From Tomocerus qinae (Eukaryota; Arthropoda; Collembola; Entomobryomorpha; Tomoceridae), in contig CM034547.1 in NCBI GenBank assembly GCA_020055645.1, forward strand, positions 12,742,513-12,806,512: a DNA stretch of 64,000 nt. Direction: 5' to 3'. This document shows, piece by piece, positions 40,501 through 50,740 of this stretch. Each line of letters starts with the position of its first letter. Position 1 is the stretch's first letter. The notes beneath the pieces are model-generated. The model ran no database searches and was not told the DNA's origin. It saw only the letters and a list, made by a program, of their open reading frames with translations. A program made the translations under genes and the position numbers.

Positions 40501-43500
40501 AGGAATAATTTCATTAGACTGGAAAGAGTGGACTGGTTTCGTTTACTAGTGTAACATGACATCGCTACTAAGTTGACTGACCATAGGCAAGGGAGAAAAA
40601 GGCAAGTACGTAACACATTCGCACAACATTCTCATGGATAACAATTTGCAGTCTTTTGAACCTGTATCTGCAAGCAATAACTAGAGCTCCTCTCCTGCAA
40701 AATATCATATGGTAGGTAGCAAGTTGTATTTTGTGTATCTCTGTTGCAGTAGTCTTAGAATCAACAGCCTCGACTTGTTTCTTTATTATGACCATTTACG
40801 TTTTGCGTCCACAGAGTGGATTGACCCAGTCTTCCATGCGCATTCAGAGAATAAAAAAGTGTTTTAGTAGTAAGTAGGTGTAGGTATAAAAGTTGTTTCA
40901 ATTACCTAAATCAAGAATGTGGATTACATTACAGTCGGAGCACACTTAATAGTTACCTACAACACGGTATACGTAATCACACTAAGACCAACCTCATTTT
41001 CAAAGGATTTATTTTTCTATCCTATACCTACAACACAGATGACTGTCGATAAATAAAACTTGACTGTTTAATTCTTCACTACTGAACAGTAGAAAGGATT
41101 TATCCAAGCAGACTAGTATGCACTAAAAGTCTAACCTATCCAATAAAAAACAATAATTGTCCTTCAAAGTTTAATCTCATATTCTATACCAACATTCTTC
41201 GTCTGTAACAGCAAGAGAGTAAAACCAATCTGATCTATCTAAATGCTTCTATGTAGTACAAATAGTTGCAATTAAGTAACTTGCATGTAAACTTATTTGG
41301 TACGAGTTTCTAATGTTATGCTTAACAAGTTAAGCATCATCTGCACTTACTTACTACTACATTATAACACAAGGTTATATGCTGTTGGTTCTGCTGGCAC
41401 TAATTTCGAGGGCAGTAGGAAAACAATCGTGTAAACTCACTCTAAACTGCCCATTAAACGAAATTTCAAACTCTAGCAGTTCGTAAGTGACTAAACAAGT
41501 AATGTGTGTGCATTCGTTTGTAATAGAAGCAGTAATAATGTCACTACCAAAGCTAGTGGACTCGCACTCCCGCTGAGATCTCTCAAATCTCCTCAGCTGT
41601 GAAAACCCTATTAAGGCTCATTTCAACTCAGGTGTCTTCCAAATTACTTCTGTTCTTGCACCGCTCGTTGACATCTAATCACTCTTCATCTTCTTCCTTT
41701 ACCTAATTCTTTATTTCTTGCATCTTAGGAGTGGGAGATTTCCTACCTGATAAGAATCTACTTAAGAAAACGCTGTGCATTCTTAGAAAATCTGTTTCCC
41801 AATACGACCTTTGGATTTCTAATGGGAAATCTTTTATTATGCAGTTTATTTTCTCACGGTGCAAGTCATCAATGAAATTGTAAGACATACCCTTCCTGTA
41901 ATTTCCTGACCACATTTTAAAGAATGCATTGCGAGGGAGGTCTTAGTGAAACTTAGTTGCAAGTTTAATTAAATTAAATTCAAGAACTGTATTTGAAGTT
42001 CATAATTGTATAACAGATAAGTTAGTTTCCTTAACAGACCACCTACTACTTCCTATCTACTTTATATAAACATAGTATGGGTCATATGAATCTAGCAATT
42101 GCAAATGACTGTATTGTTGTATCTGTCTTTAAGTTGAAAATTAACGTGTCATAGTCATATTTAATGATTAGAAAAGAATTGAAAAAGTTGAAGAAAAATT
42201 AAAGACACGGATTATGCACGAAACTTCACATCAGAATCATTGAATAGAACATTTGAGCACTAAATTATACGTTGTGTCAGGTTATTGTGTTTATTTTATT
42301 TGTCTGCTATGTACTGTAGTGCCGTTGTGCCATACTGTAACCTCTAATCAGAGAAAAGAGGAAATCTACATTACCATTAGAACAGTAATGTGCTCTAATG
42401 TCAAAAACAACTGTTAAATACGGGCACGAGGGTACCGGGTTCTCTCATCTTTCTATCTTATAATGTTTGACGAGATTTTCCCACTGCCACAGAGCATGAG
42501 AAATAAATTTCGTGATACACTATGTTACCGTGCTTTACCATATTATCATCTCGTGGACGTATCTGTTAATCTTTAAATGAAAAATAACGAGTCTCTCTCC
42601 ATGGACATGCATCTTGCATTTACTATCTTTATCATTATGCACTATTACAACATTAACAGCCTATTTTACTATACCCGCCTATAGAGTCTTATCTATGAAG
42701 GATTTTATGGACTTGGGCATTCTCATACGGTACTTTGGTAATTACTTAATTACTACTTTTGCATTATTAGTATAGCTAGTGAACATTTTATCAAAATAAC
42801 ATGTCTATTAGTATATCTTTGTATTACCGGTGCTATATGGTACATCAGTGCATCAACATACTTGTTATTCCGGAGCAGAAATAAGCCTTGTAGGCAAAAT
42901 CAACCTTATGAAGACATATTATTATTATTCATTTGCTAAGCTATGCAAAAGTAGGCAAAGTATACAAAAACAGTCATTGCGCTGACACTTACGAAAGACG
43001 TAAGACACTAAGGTATATATATTCTTTGCCTATCTTTGGATGGGTGAGTTGTGTAAGCATTTACTAATGTGTAAAACACGAGAGTTATAGCTTGACATTT
43101 TAAACTCCAAATATCTTCTCCATTTATATATACTGAAGAAGATAAACCTTATGACACTCCAAAAACACATCAATTAAAAATTATATGAATAATAGGACAA
43201 TAAGAGTCAATATAAATTCTAGTACAATAATTACATGAATTTAGGTAACAATAATGAAGACCTGGCGCCAGATTAGATAACGTATGGTAACATATTATTA
43301 AAACTGTCAGTTTGCAAATGCTTGAAAGAAGAGTCCGTGGGGATTATGCAAGAGAGACCGCAGAGATTTAATTTTCAAATATTCTCTTCAGTAAAAGCAT
43401 GAGACCTGCTTATTAAATTGATATGTAGACATTTTGTTAATAATTATGCATAATGTCCTCTACTATGTATATAAGGGATGAAGGAATTGGTATTATGCAT

Positions 43501-46500
43501 GAATTGATAGGTAAAGATACTATTGAGACATTGATAGTTGGGCAGGTTCAAAGTATGAATTATAGTACACCGTCCGCTTCCACACAATTAGAAGATGCCT
43601 ACTTTTAATACAAAGGTAAAGGGTAAAATCAGGCTAATCATAATCCCGTTATGCAAGTATGCATAAATTTGAGTGTCTGTATACCAGTGTAATATTTGTT
43701 CAACATTGGTGGTTCTGTATTATTGGGTGCATACATGGACTTCACAGACTCTGGCAGGACGGACTGGCATTTCTTAACTCGTAATAGGTAACCAGTAATG
43801 CGAATGAGTAATACTTAGAATGAAATAATAGTATCGTCTTTCATCTGTGATATAAAATACGTAGTAGTATACAATTGCATTATGCCACTAAGTGGCCGAA
43901 TGGGATTGTAATTGTGATTGTTAAAGTTTTTTGCGATGTTGAAATTAATGCAGTACCGGTCGCCAACTAAACTTGTCAGCAGGCCACAGCTATTAAACAC
44001 CAGCTTATATTCTTTAAGATCTTATCCGCCTCTTCTCTCTCCCTTATTATATAAACCACATATAATAGTAAGACGAGGAATCAGTCTCGTTCGATATAAG
44101 CACGAAACAATGTCAACATCTCCATTACCAACTAGGTCTATTTACAATGATGCATTTTTCCATTTAAGTGCAATAAACATACTACTTATTTCGTTTTTAC
44201 TCTGTTGACATTACTAACACATATTTAACCTTTTTTGTTTATCCATTCTCTGCCAATTTCACATTAGCAAACTATTGTTTCACAAGGCAATTCCTTGCAA
44301 TTGAATTTTCTAGCTGAAACATCTACTAAGCACTTTGCAGTTTTAATTCTTCATTGAGTACATGCAAATACAAAAAGTACTTTTTTGGCAGTAATAATTA
44401 TCTTAGAGCCAGAATAGATAAAATACACGTACCTTACCTAACTATACCTACCTGAGAACAGGTAACAACATGAAGCCATCTGAGTTACTATATTATTAGA
44501 CTACTCGAAAAATGGTTTGTAATTCGGTGCTCAATGATGACAATTAACATGCAACTTTTAATTCCAATTTTGAACTATGCGTGCGTATGAATTACAAGTT
44601 GGATAGATCTGATAGACAGAAACATTGTAAGACAATGTATATAGGCATCTACCTATATATCATTAGCACCCATGAACATTATCAAAAGATAATGAATTCC
44701 CCAGGCAGAATGATTAGCATAAGAATCTCAGAGACATTTAAATACAAATACATTTCTTTATGGCTAGTATGACATACATTCTTAAATGTGTAGACTTGCA
44801 AATAACAATTCTCAAAACAATTACATGAAGGTGCCAATAGTGCTACATACATAATTGGTAGGTTGTTTATCTACTGACTATAGTGAATCGTACGTAGCAA
44901 TGAAGGTGATTTATGGGGCCGATAATCTAATGGAGATTAGATTTTCGATGGTCTACCCAACGATCAAATGGAAAAAGAAAGGCTGTCTGAAAGAGACAGG
45001 CCGACAAGTGCTGGCTTCCTGGAAGCAGCAACTAATTGCACCTCTTGTACTAATTACTAAACAGAATAATTACGATGTACAATTAGACGTTTGCATGAAA
45101 AGCGGTTATCTGATCTATATATCATTTAATTGGTGACTGAAAACCGTGATTTCAATTGTACAATTCAATTATGCATCATAAAAATATCAACCATCTACCC
45201 AATACCCAGAAGAGGTAATAGAAATCAATACAGGACAACAAATCCGAAGATTGTCAATAGTAATTTAACCTCAGGCAATTGAAATTACTCAAATAGAACA
45301 AATAAAAGCTGTAAGTATTTCGTGCAAGTAAATGCATGCTGAAAATTAGGTAAGGATGCATACCTTTCTTAATAATGATAAGACTAAGAATATTAATCTA
45401 CATCATGTTTAATAGATAAGAGAGAATCAAATTGTATTTGGTATCAATTAAGTAATTCGGTAAACATGGTATATATATATATTATATATCTGCCTTTATA
45501 TATTATATTATAAGGTATATAAGATATATATATATATTATAAGTTACTCACCCAATTTTCCAGGGACAATATCAAAGTGATAAGAGTTGCCACTTGTTAC
45601 AAAGACTGGATTCGGACTCAATTCCTGAAAAGCACAATAGTAAAAGACACATTACACATAGGAAATTAGCAATAAACTTTTGATCTTTATACCAATGACA
45701 AAAAGCAACAGGAATATCGACAAGACGTGTTAAATGTTCAGAGAAATTCCAAGACACCCCTGCACACATGTTGATAAAAAGCTAAAGGAATCGTACAATG
45801 TTTATGCAAACCACGTAGATATTTGAATATCCTATTCTTACATGGATGTATATACCTATAAGGTTGAATGCTATAAAAAGATAAATATAAAAGTAAAACC
45901 CCCACAAAACCATAACCAATTCTATGTCCAAATGAAAACCTGTATCCCGCATCAGCACCTGCTTATTACAATTTTCATTTTCTGTACTGCGGTATAGTGA
46001 ATACCACAAGAAAGAAACGAAAAGTCAGAGACAAATAGAAACTGGTTGTTGGAATACAATCTTGCACTAGAATTTACTCCAAAACGAAAATGAGGTCAGC
46101 TTAGACTCGAATTCAATCAGGAGGTTAATAATAATTTCCAAGTGTCAAATCCTAGTAAGCATTGGGCTACTTATGCATTCGAGTAGGATTCACATATAAG
46201 GTTAATAGATTTAACCCAACACCTACCTCTGGTATATTTTAACACTAATTTAGCTCTTAATTACATATTCACGCACACATTAGTTCTCTCCATTGGTTTT
46301 TGGTGAACATTCTTTTGTTTTAATGGGACTTGTTTGTTCTCCGCCTCGTATCGGGAAAGTCGGCATCATTAGCAAAACATTGATCATGAAAAAAGATATG
46401 GGAGGGGATTTAGGAGGTAAAATTCACTTTATTCTGCCTCACTACTTTCAAAAGAGTCAATAGCCACAATTATTCATACAGACTGAAAACAAAACTTAAT

Positions 46501-49500
46501 TACTGCTTGAAGCTTAAGAACTTTAAAAGTGAAGAGAAATTAGCATGCCAAAAGCAAATAGTTGACCAATTGTATTTCTAGAGAAATTATACAGTTATTT
46601 ATGTAAAAGATGTAATAAAATATCCAAAAACAATTAATATTTCTTAATAACAACATTTTCTTCTACCTAAATTGTGAACTTTGAGTAAAAGGATTACTAA
46701 GGTAGTTTGTATGTAAATATTAAAGTAAGAGCAGCGGAAAGTAATTGACTGATTATGTTCTGAGGGAATAAATGATAAAAGGAGAATACACAAATGCACC
46801 TAAAAGCTTTACATGGAATTATTTACAGTGCTTAGAGATACTTGGAGATTGGAGAACAAATAATTTCTTGTCAAATGCTTAAAGTTCATGTTTTACATTG
46901 GAGTTGGAGCACACGTTAGTATTAAAAGGTCACGGAGGAGGTGTAACTTTGTATGCATAAATATTTACTTGGTCTTTTCTATTTTATTTCATGTCTGAGC
47001 TCTGTAAGCCATAAGCAAGCATATAATATTATATAAATGAAGTAGGTACATGTCTTATGCTATCTACTTATTTAAATGATAGAGTGAATGGGATTTTTTC
47101 ACAAGGAATTTTTCGAGATAGTTCTTATTTGAGTGAAATGATTTAATAAATAGTATTCTTCAGTTCATAAAGCTGCAAGCTGTACATGGAGGAAACAAAT
47201 GGTTAACATATGTTAAGCTCACACTTAATTATATTATTCCTATCTCTAGTGTAAAACGATAATCACAACGTGTAATATGTAATATCTTCTTAATTTTCGC
47301 AGCGGTATACATCACGTATAAAATAATGGAGATAATATATAACGGCCAAAACTTTCCCTCTAAGAATATGTCTCTAACTAACTTGAGTAATAATAAGATA
47401 ATACAATTTCTTTCTTATTCAGATTAGCGTAATAATAAAATTGCGACTAAAACCAATCTGTCTAGCTGAAGAAGCCTATCTACAGTAAATCACTTGGAAG
47501 ATAATAATAATTGTGGGAGATTCTAATACAATTTTCTTTTATGGCGTACGCTCTTCTCAATGTGTAATTGTAAAAGTGTATTTATCATTTCGTCCTTTTG
47601 TAAAGCCAAAAGACACATTAAGTAGCCAGATTTCTTGATACCCTTTTGTCAAAGTATATTTGGCACGCATTCATCCACAGCTATATGTACCAAACACAAT
47701 TCCAATGATACAATTGAATTAATTTTTTACTATACCTATGCAGAATTTCTAAACTTAAATTATCTTGTCAATGGTTAGACAATAAGAATGAGAAAACCTG
47801 CATTTAAATAGAATCACACGATTCGTACAAAGAAACTCCAACAATATTATCATACTGTCTAAATTAAACCATCTACACTTCTAACAAACCGCAAACAATG
47901 CTCTTTCTAGTCCACCTACATTTTATTGTTACCTAAAACTCACATGTCAAAAATTGTCATTCTCCAATGTAGTAACCAAAGGTAGATCTAAACCACTTTG
48001 ATTAAATCATGAAAGCAAAAACAAAACTGAAAAGCCATACGCTCTGCTTATAGAATCTTATTTGATGTTACATTTTAGATCATAACATCATGCACTATAC
48101 AGTTTGCTACAATTTTCAAAGCAATTCAATGGCGATATATAATAATTGCCATGAATAATCAATCCAATGACTACAAGACAAAGCAAAACACAAACACAAT
48201 TGTAACCACTGCCTTTTCCTACATTTAAATATTTCATGACACTTAGCAGTAGAGTAATCACCTTTCAACAACATTAAAATGCCAGTAAATTAATGTTGGC
48301 CTCAGCTGTATTCTCAACCATTAGCAGACATATATTAAATTCTTCATAAAATATTTTATAGTAGTCAACATAGTATTATAGGATAAGAAAATATAGTATA
48401 ATTTGTCATATGAATCCCAATAGTGTGTAAAATCAAAGAAAGAGTTTTATTAGGTCAGTAATGGATAGAGAGCTCATTGTATATGTCTCTCAGTTTCCCT
48501 CGGCTGCTTCCAAAAATTAAGGTACCCAACTCTGAGCACATTTCAAGGAAGTGCATACCTATGTCGTAATAACTATCCTTTACACTACAAACCCATGACG
48601 AGTGACTTTAATAGTTGAAATACTTGTAGTATAGTAGTATAGTGCTATGTAAAACAACAAAGAGAACATCCTCTGGTATATATCTACAGGGCAGAGTTAT
48701 CTTTAAATTATTCCAATATTCAGTAATTTTCCACTAGTATCTCTAGATATCGTATTACTTGATTTTATGGATCTAATAAATCTCATGGCACATTTTGTTT
48801 GAATATTAAACAAGACATACTTCAGACAATTTTGTTTGTAATAAATGTGAACTGCATACATGTGTCTTATTATTTCTTTGATGCATAATAGTAATGTACT
48901 CATTATGTACATCAATAGGTCATGGTGTCATATTTTGTGTCTATATAGTAGAATGGTATAGGACAGGAATGTGACTGTGACACAGTACATTTGTAAAGAT
49001 GGACCGCATCACGTCCTAAAATTGAGATAATCAGTCAGTTGTGTAGAAGAATCGAAGCAAGTCGATGGAAGGAAATGCAGAAAATCTACTTTCTTGTCGT
49101 CTGCCCCGCTGCTTATAGTTTACTTCCTACAATCTGCCTTTTAAAATGTAAATGAACAGTAATGTATTGCTAGTCTGTAGGCAAAGTGCATTAGGTATAC
49201 TACAATTAAATGAAAAGGAAAAGCTGAAAGGCTCTAACATACAATAACAATTTAATAGTACATAGATACACATGTACTCATATTTTTTAGTGATTAGATG
49301 CAATAACCATTTAGTTCTGCTGTACAAATAAGCACTTACTGTAATATTAACTATAGAAAAACTCTATACAATGTTATAATGCTGATTGACACTATGCAAA
49401 AAAGTTAGGTTGTTAAAGTATAAAGGGAAATGGGGATTGCAAGTGCCACAATGAATGCCTGTAGTCACTATTATTATGTTAGTGGTCTAGTTGCTGCTGA

Positions 49501-50740
49501 ATTATGCATATCATATGCAAGATGCTTGTACCATGTGTAGGGAGTATGGCCTGGTCACCTCAAGAGTCCAATATGATTAAAATGTAAACATGCCAAATAA
49601 ATCCTGGAGGCAAAAGCAAGAAAAGACAATGTATGGGCAAACAAGTTAGCATGCACGTCAGACAGGGAAAGAAAACATACGAGAGGACAAAAGAGAGCAA
49701 CAAAGGGCACGTCTACACTAAATTATTATCATTTTCAATATTTACATCAAATATCCATTTCCACTGCTCAGAAATTATCACGTACCTAATCTTTATGATT
49801 ATCAGACTAAAGACACAATGCAATCTAGAACACCAAACTAATAAACTCTTAATGTGGCCAAGCAAACCGTCAATAAATACCAACAAATGAATTTGCATAC
49901 GCTTTTCACTTGTAGCCTGGTACATATTTAATTGTACACCTGAATAATATTATTGCATTCTACAAATGGATTTAAACGACATACTCACGCACACAGGCAC
50001 TGAAACAACAAATACTGATATCTAACCTATCTGCTTAATGTCGACAAGAAGACATTCAAATAAACTCTTCCACAAAGACTATACCATCCTAAGTTCAATA
50101 ATCTTATTATCATATCAATAAACGGTCTCAACAAAGCAGATTGCAAAAATGTCTAGCCTGAAAAATAACAGATGGGCAAGCTTTACAATTTACAACTAAG
50201 TCTCTACATGCACTTATACACCATTTATAAGCCATGGCTATATCTATAATAATATGTACTAATGTGCCGTAGGGTGGTGAATAGCATCTTCATATAGTTA
50301 CGATTACACAATAACAGTCAAAGAGGAAAATAAGAATAAAAAACAGGAAGCTGTACTTATTATCGTAAATTCAGCTACGGCTACAAGCTAATCTGTTGAT
50401 GCTAGCACTGCGATTTGCAATTGAGAATTGGCAAAAAAGCTAAATAAAGTAACAGATGCTCAATGCAGCGGGCAGCGATGCATGTTCATTTATCACAGAG
50501 TGGTTAATAAATGTAATGTAAATATTGTAGATTATGAAATTGTATTAGGATAGAATATTGGTAATTATTAAAAAATAGTTAATAATTAAGTGATGTTACC
50601 TTTGGTCTTTTCCATACAAACTGGAAGGGTGGAGTTTGGTGATAAAATACAGAGGCTTGTACTGCAGGAAACTCCGGATCTTCCCACAAGTCTCCTCTTT
50701 TGAGACATAGGTTCTTAATGCGATCGAAATCTGTAGACAT
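7575..50740 (-). CDS. catalytically dead calpain, CalpC-like (665 aa, 17 coding exons)
   Basis: Exons (minus strand): 50740-50600, 45624-45552, 37580-37304, 29626-29446, 23089-23015, 17586-17420, 13058-12886, 11741-11647, 10992-10879, 10268-10150, 9434-9389, 8716-8590, 8458-8400, 8194-8047, 7959-7843, 7755-7697, 7601-7575; 1998 nt, all introns GT-AG, phases fit throughout. The start ATG has an in-frame TAA 33 bp upstream. Order: N-terminal anchor and protease core (about 1-305; LWEDPEFPAV, DDRLPTVNGRLVF, SLLEKAYAK, DGFADLTGG), domain III (about 306-472; TAGGCRN, LPTTFEPGQEASFTFRV), linker, penta-EF-hand (about 500-665). Catalytic Cys is Arg74 (GDRWLVS for GDCWLxx), His is Leu240 (GLNYRI for GHAYSV), Asn is Ala265 (LRAS for IRNP). 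Calpains are cytosolic Ca-dependent Cys proteases; this one should have no protease activity. The same three positions are lost in Drosophila CalpC. Nothing marks it as a pseudogene. Role inferred as regulatory or scaffold. Confidence 0.92.
7602..8589 (-). other. short 3' introns of the calpain gene (introns 12-16)
   Basis: Introns 8589-8459, 8399-8195, 8046-7960, 7842-7756 and 7696-7602 are 131, 205, 87, 87 and 95 bp. They separate the small exons that encode the penta-EF-hand region. The final exon is only 27 nt and encodes WLKLSLMC and stop, completing the EF5 helix begun by LSE in the previous exon. Confidence 0.85.
8717..12885 (-). other. calpain introns 7-11
   Basis: Introns 12885-11742, 11646-10993, 10878-10269, 10149-9435 and 9388-8717 are 1144, 654, 610, 715 and 672 bp. 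Intron 10 uses a weak donor (GTTCGT), but it is the only junction that keeps the frame from domain III into the 46-nt linker exon. No other gene or repeat family is seen in them. Confidence 0.6.
13059..17419 (-). other. calpain intron 6 (4.4 kb)
   Basis: AT-rich intron without supported coding sequence. It carries an inverted-repeat-rich element at about 15659-16170 with a GC-richer core around 15915-15990; the rest shows nothing recognisable. Confidence 0.6.
15659..16170. mobile_element. possible foldback-type element with mixed inverted repeats
   Basis: The outer ends are inverted and similar: CCCATAGGAAA at 15660 and the complement of TTTCCCTATGGGA near 16170. Inside are several copies of a word like ACTCGTATTTTAGTAC in both orientations, a 14-bp hairpin arm pair (15772-15785 with 15795-15808) and the palindrome AGAACTAGTTCT near 15830. 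The centre is much richer in G and C than the flanks. No convincing target-site duplication was found, so the borders are approximate and this could be a composite of repeats rather than one transposon. Confidence 0.35.
17657..17671 (+). repeat. 15-bp target-site duplication of the SINE, left copy
   Basis: AAATAGTGTACGTTG, identical to 18234-18248, immediately flanks the SINE. Confidence 0.85.
17672..18233 (-). mobile_element. tRNA-derived SINE, 562 bp, with intact target-site duplications
   Basis: The element lies on the minus strand between identical 15-bp copies of AAATAGTGTACGTTG. Its 5' end (right) has a tRNA-like head: an A-box-like TAGTGGTCTAAA (18205-18216, minus) and a B-box-like GAGTTCGAATCTC (18167-18179, minus), spaced as in an internal RNA polymerase III promoter. 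The body is clearly richer in G and C than the surrounding intron. The 3' end (left) finishes in a short CA-repeat tail. It is long for a SINE. The 98-codon frame starting at 17824 inside it is on the opposite strand to the pol III unit and is not a gene. Identical duplications suggest recent insertion. The partner LINE cannot be named. Confidence 0.82.
18234..18248 (+). repeat. 15-bp target-site duplication of the SINE, right copy
   Basis: AAATAGTGTACGTTG, identical to 17657-17671. Confidence 0.85.
23765..24097 (+). CDS. unassigned 110-codon open frame inside calpain intron 4
   Basis: Not recognised. The translation is mixed and charged in its middle (RFIDRLELFTNQRRFLNSDE) and less repetitive than other open frames in these introns, with aromatic-rich blocks (FYKYYLW, MHYFLLW) that could be membrane or transposon remnants. 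It runs against the calpain. No splice partner, homologous motif or promoter was identified, and a frame of this length is expected by chance in DNA of this size. Kept only as a candidate nested gene or transposon relic. Confidence 0.15.
   Translation: MILQRDIINNTGLQLYAFYLTMNEMMRFIDRLELFTNQRRFLNSDELLLDWEYYFRSTSELSLNTARLDNKKENVTGFYKYYLWSSESGEMHYFLLWSCVGFLQKKLSTS
26621..26628 (+). repeat. 8-bp target-site duplication, left copy
   Basis: GTTTGAAG, identical to 27186-27193, directly beside the inverted-repeat transposon. Confidence 0.7.
26629..27185. mobile_element. non-autonomous DNA transposon with clustered subterminal repeats
   Basis: 557 bp between 8-bp direct duplications (GTTTGAAG). The ends are imperfect inverted repeats: the left starts GACCTACCCCCA and the right, read on the other strand, starts GGGCCTACCCCT, both leading into TTTGTCAACAC. 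Five copies of a (T)TTTGTCAACA(C/G) unit lie in the first 120 bp (near 26643, 26658, 26691, 26711 and 26733) and five reverse-complement copies (TGTTGACAAAA) in the last 110 bp (near 27081, 27103, 27134, 27150 and 27163). There is no transposase gene. An 8-bp duplication is typical of hAT and P superfamilies; the end sequence matches neither in an obvious way. The 65-codon frame at 26604 is an artefact of the element. Confidence 0.75.
27186..27193 (+). repeat. 8-bp target-site duplication, right copy
   Basis: GTTTGAAG, identical to 26621-26628. Confidence 0.7.
29627..37303 (-). other. calpain intron 3 (7.7 kb)
   Basis: AT-rich, low in CpG, with no supported gene, RNA or transposon on either strand. 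Confidence 0.55.
37581..45551 (-). other. calpain intron 2 (8.0 kb)
   Basis: The largest intron. Its first 80 bp (45469-45542), starting 9 bases after the donor, are a run of alternating AT that can fold on itself. No gene, RNA or complete transposon is recognised in the remainder. Confidence 0.55.
45469..45542. repeat. AT dinucleotide tract beside a calpain donor site
   Basis: Interrupted (TA)n blocks, almost without G or C, which are partly self-complementary. Low-complexity repeat. Confidence 0.7.
45625..50599 (-). other. calpain intron 1 (5.0 kb)
   Basis: Separates the 141-nt first coding exon from the 73-nt second. Nothing recognisable beyond AT-rich sequence. Confidence 0.5.

Noticed and set aside
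44855..45136. 93-codon plus-strand frame
   Set aside because: No motif or splice context; inside calpain intron 2; judged to be chance.
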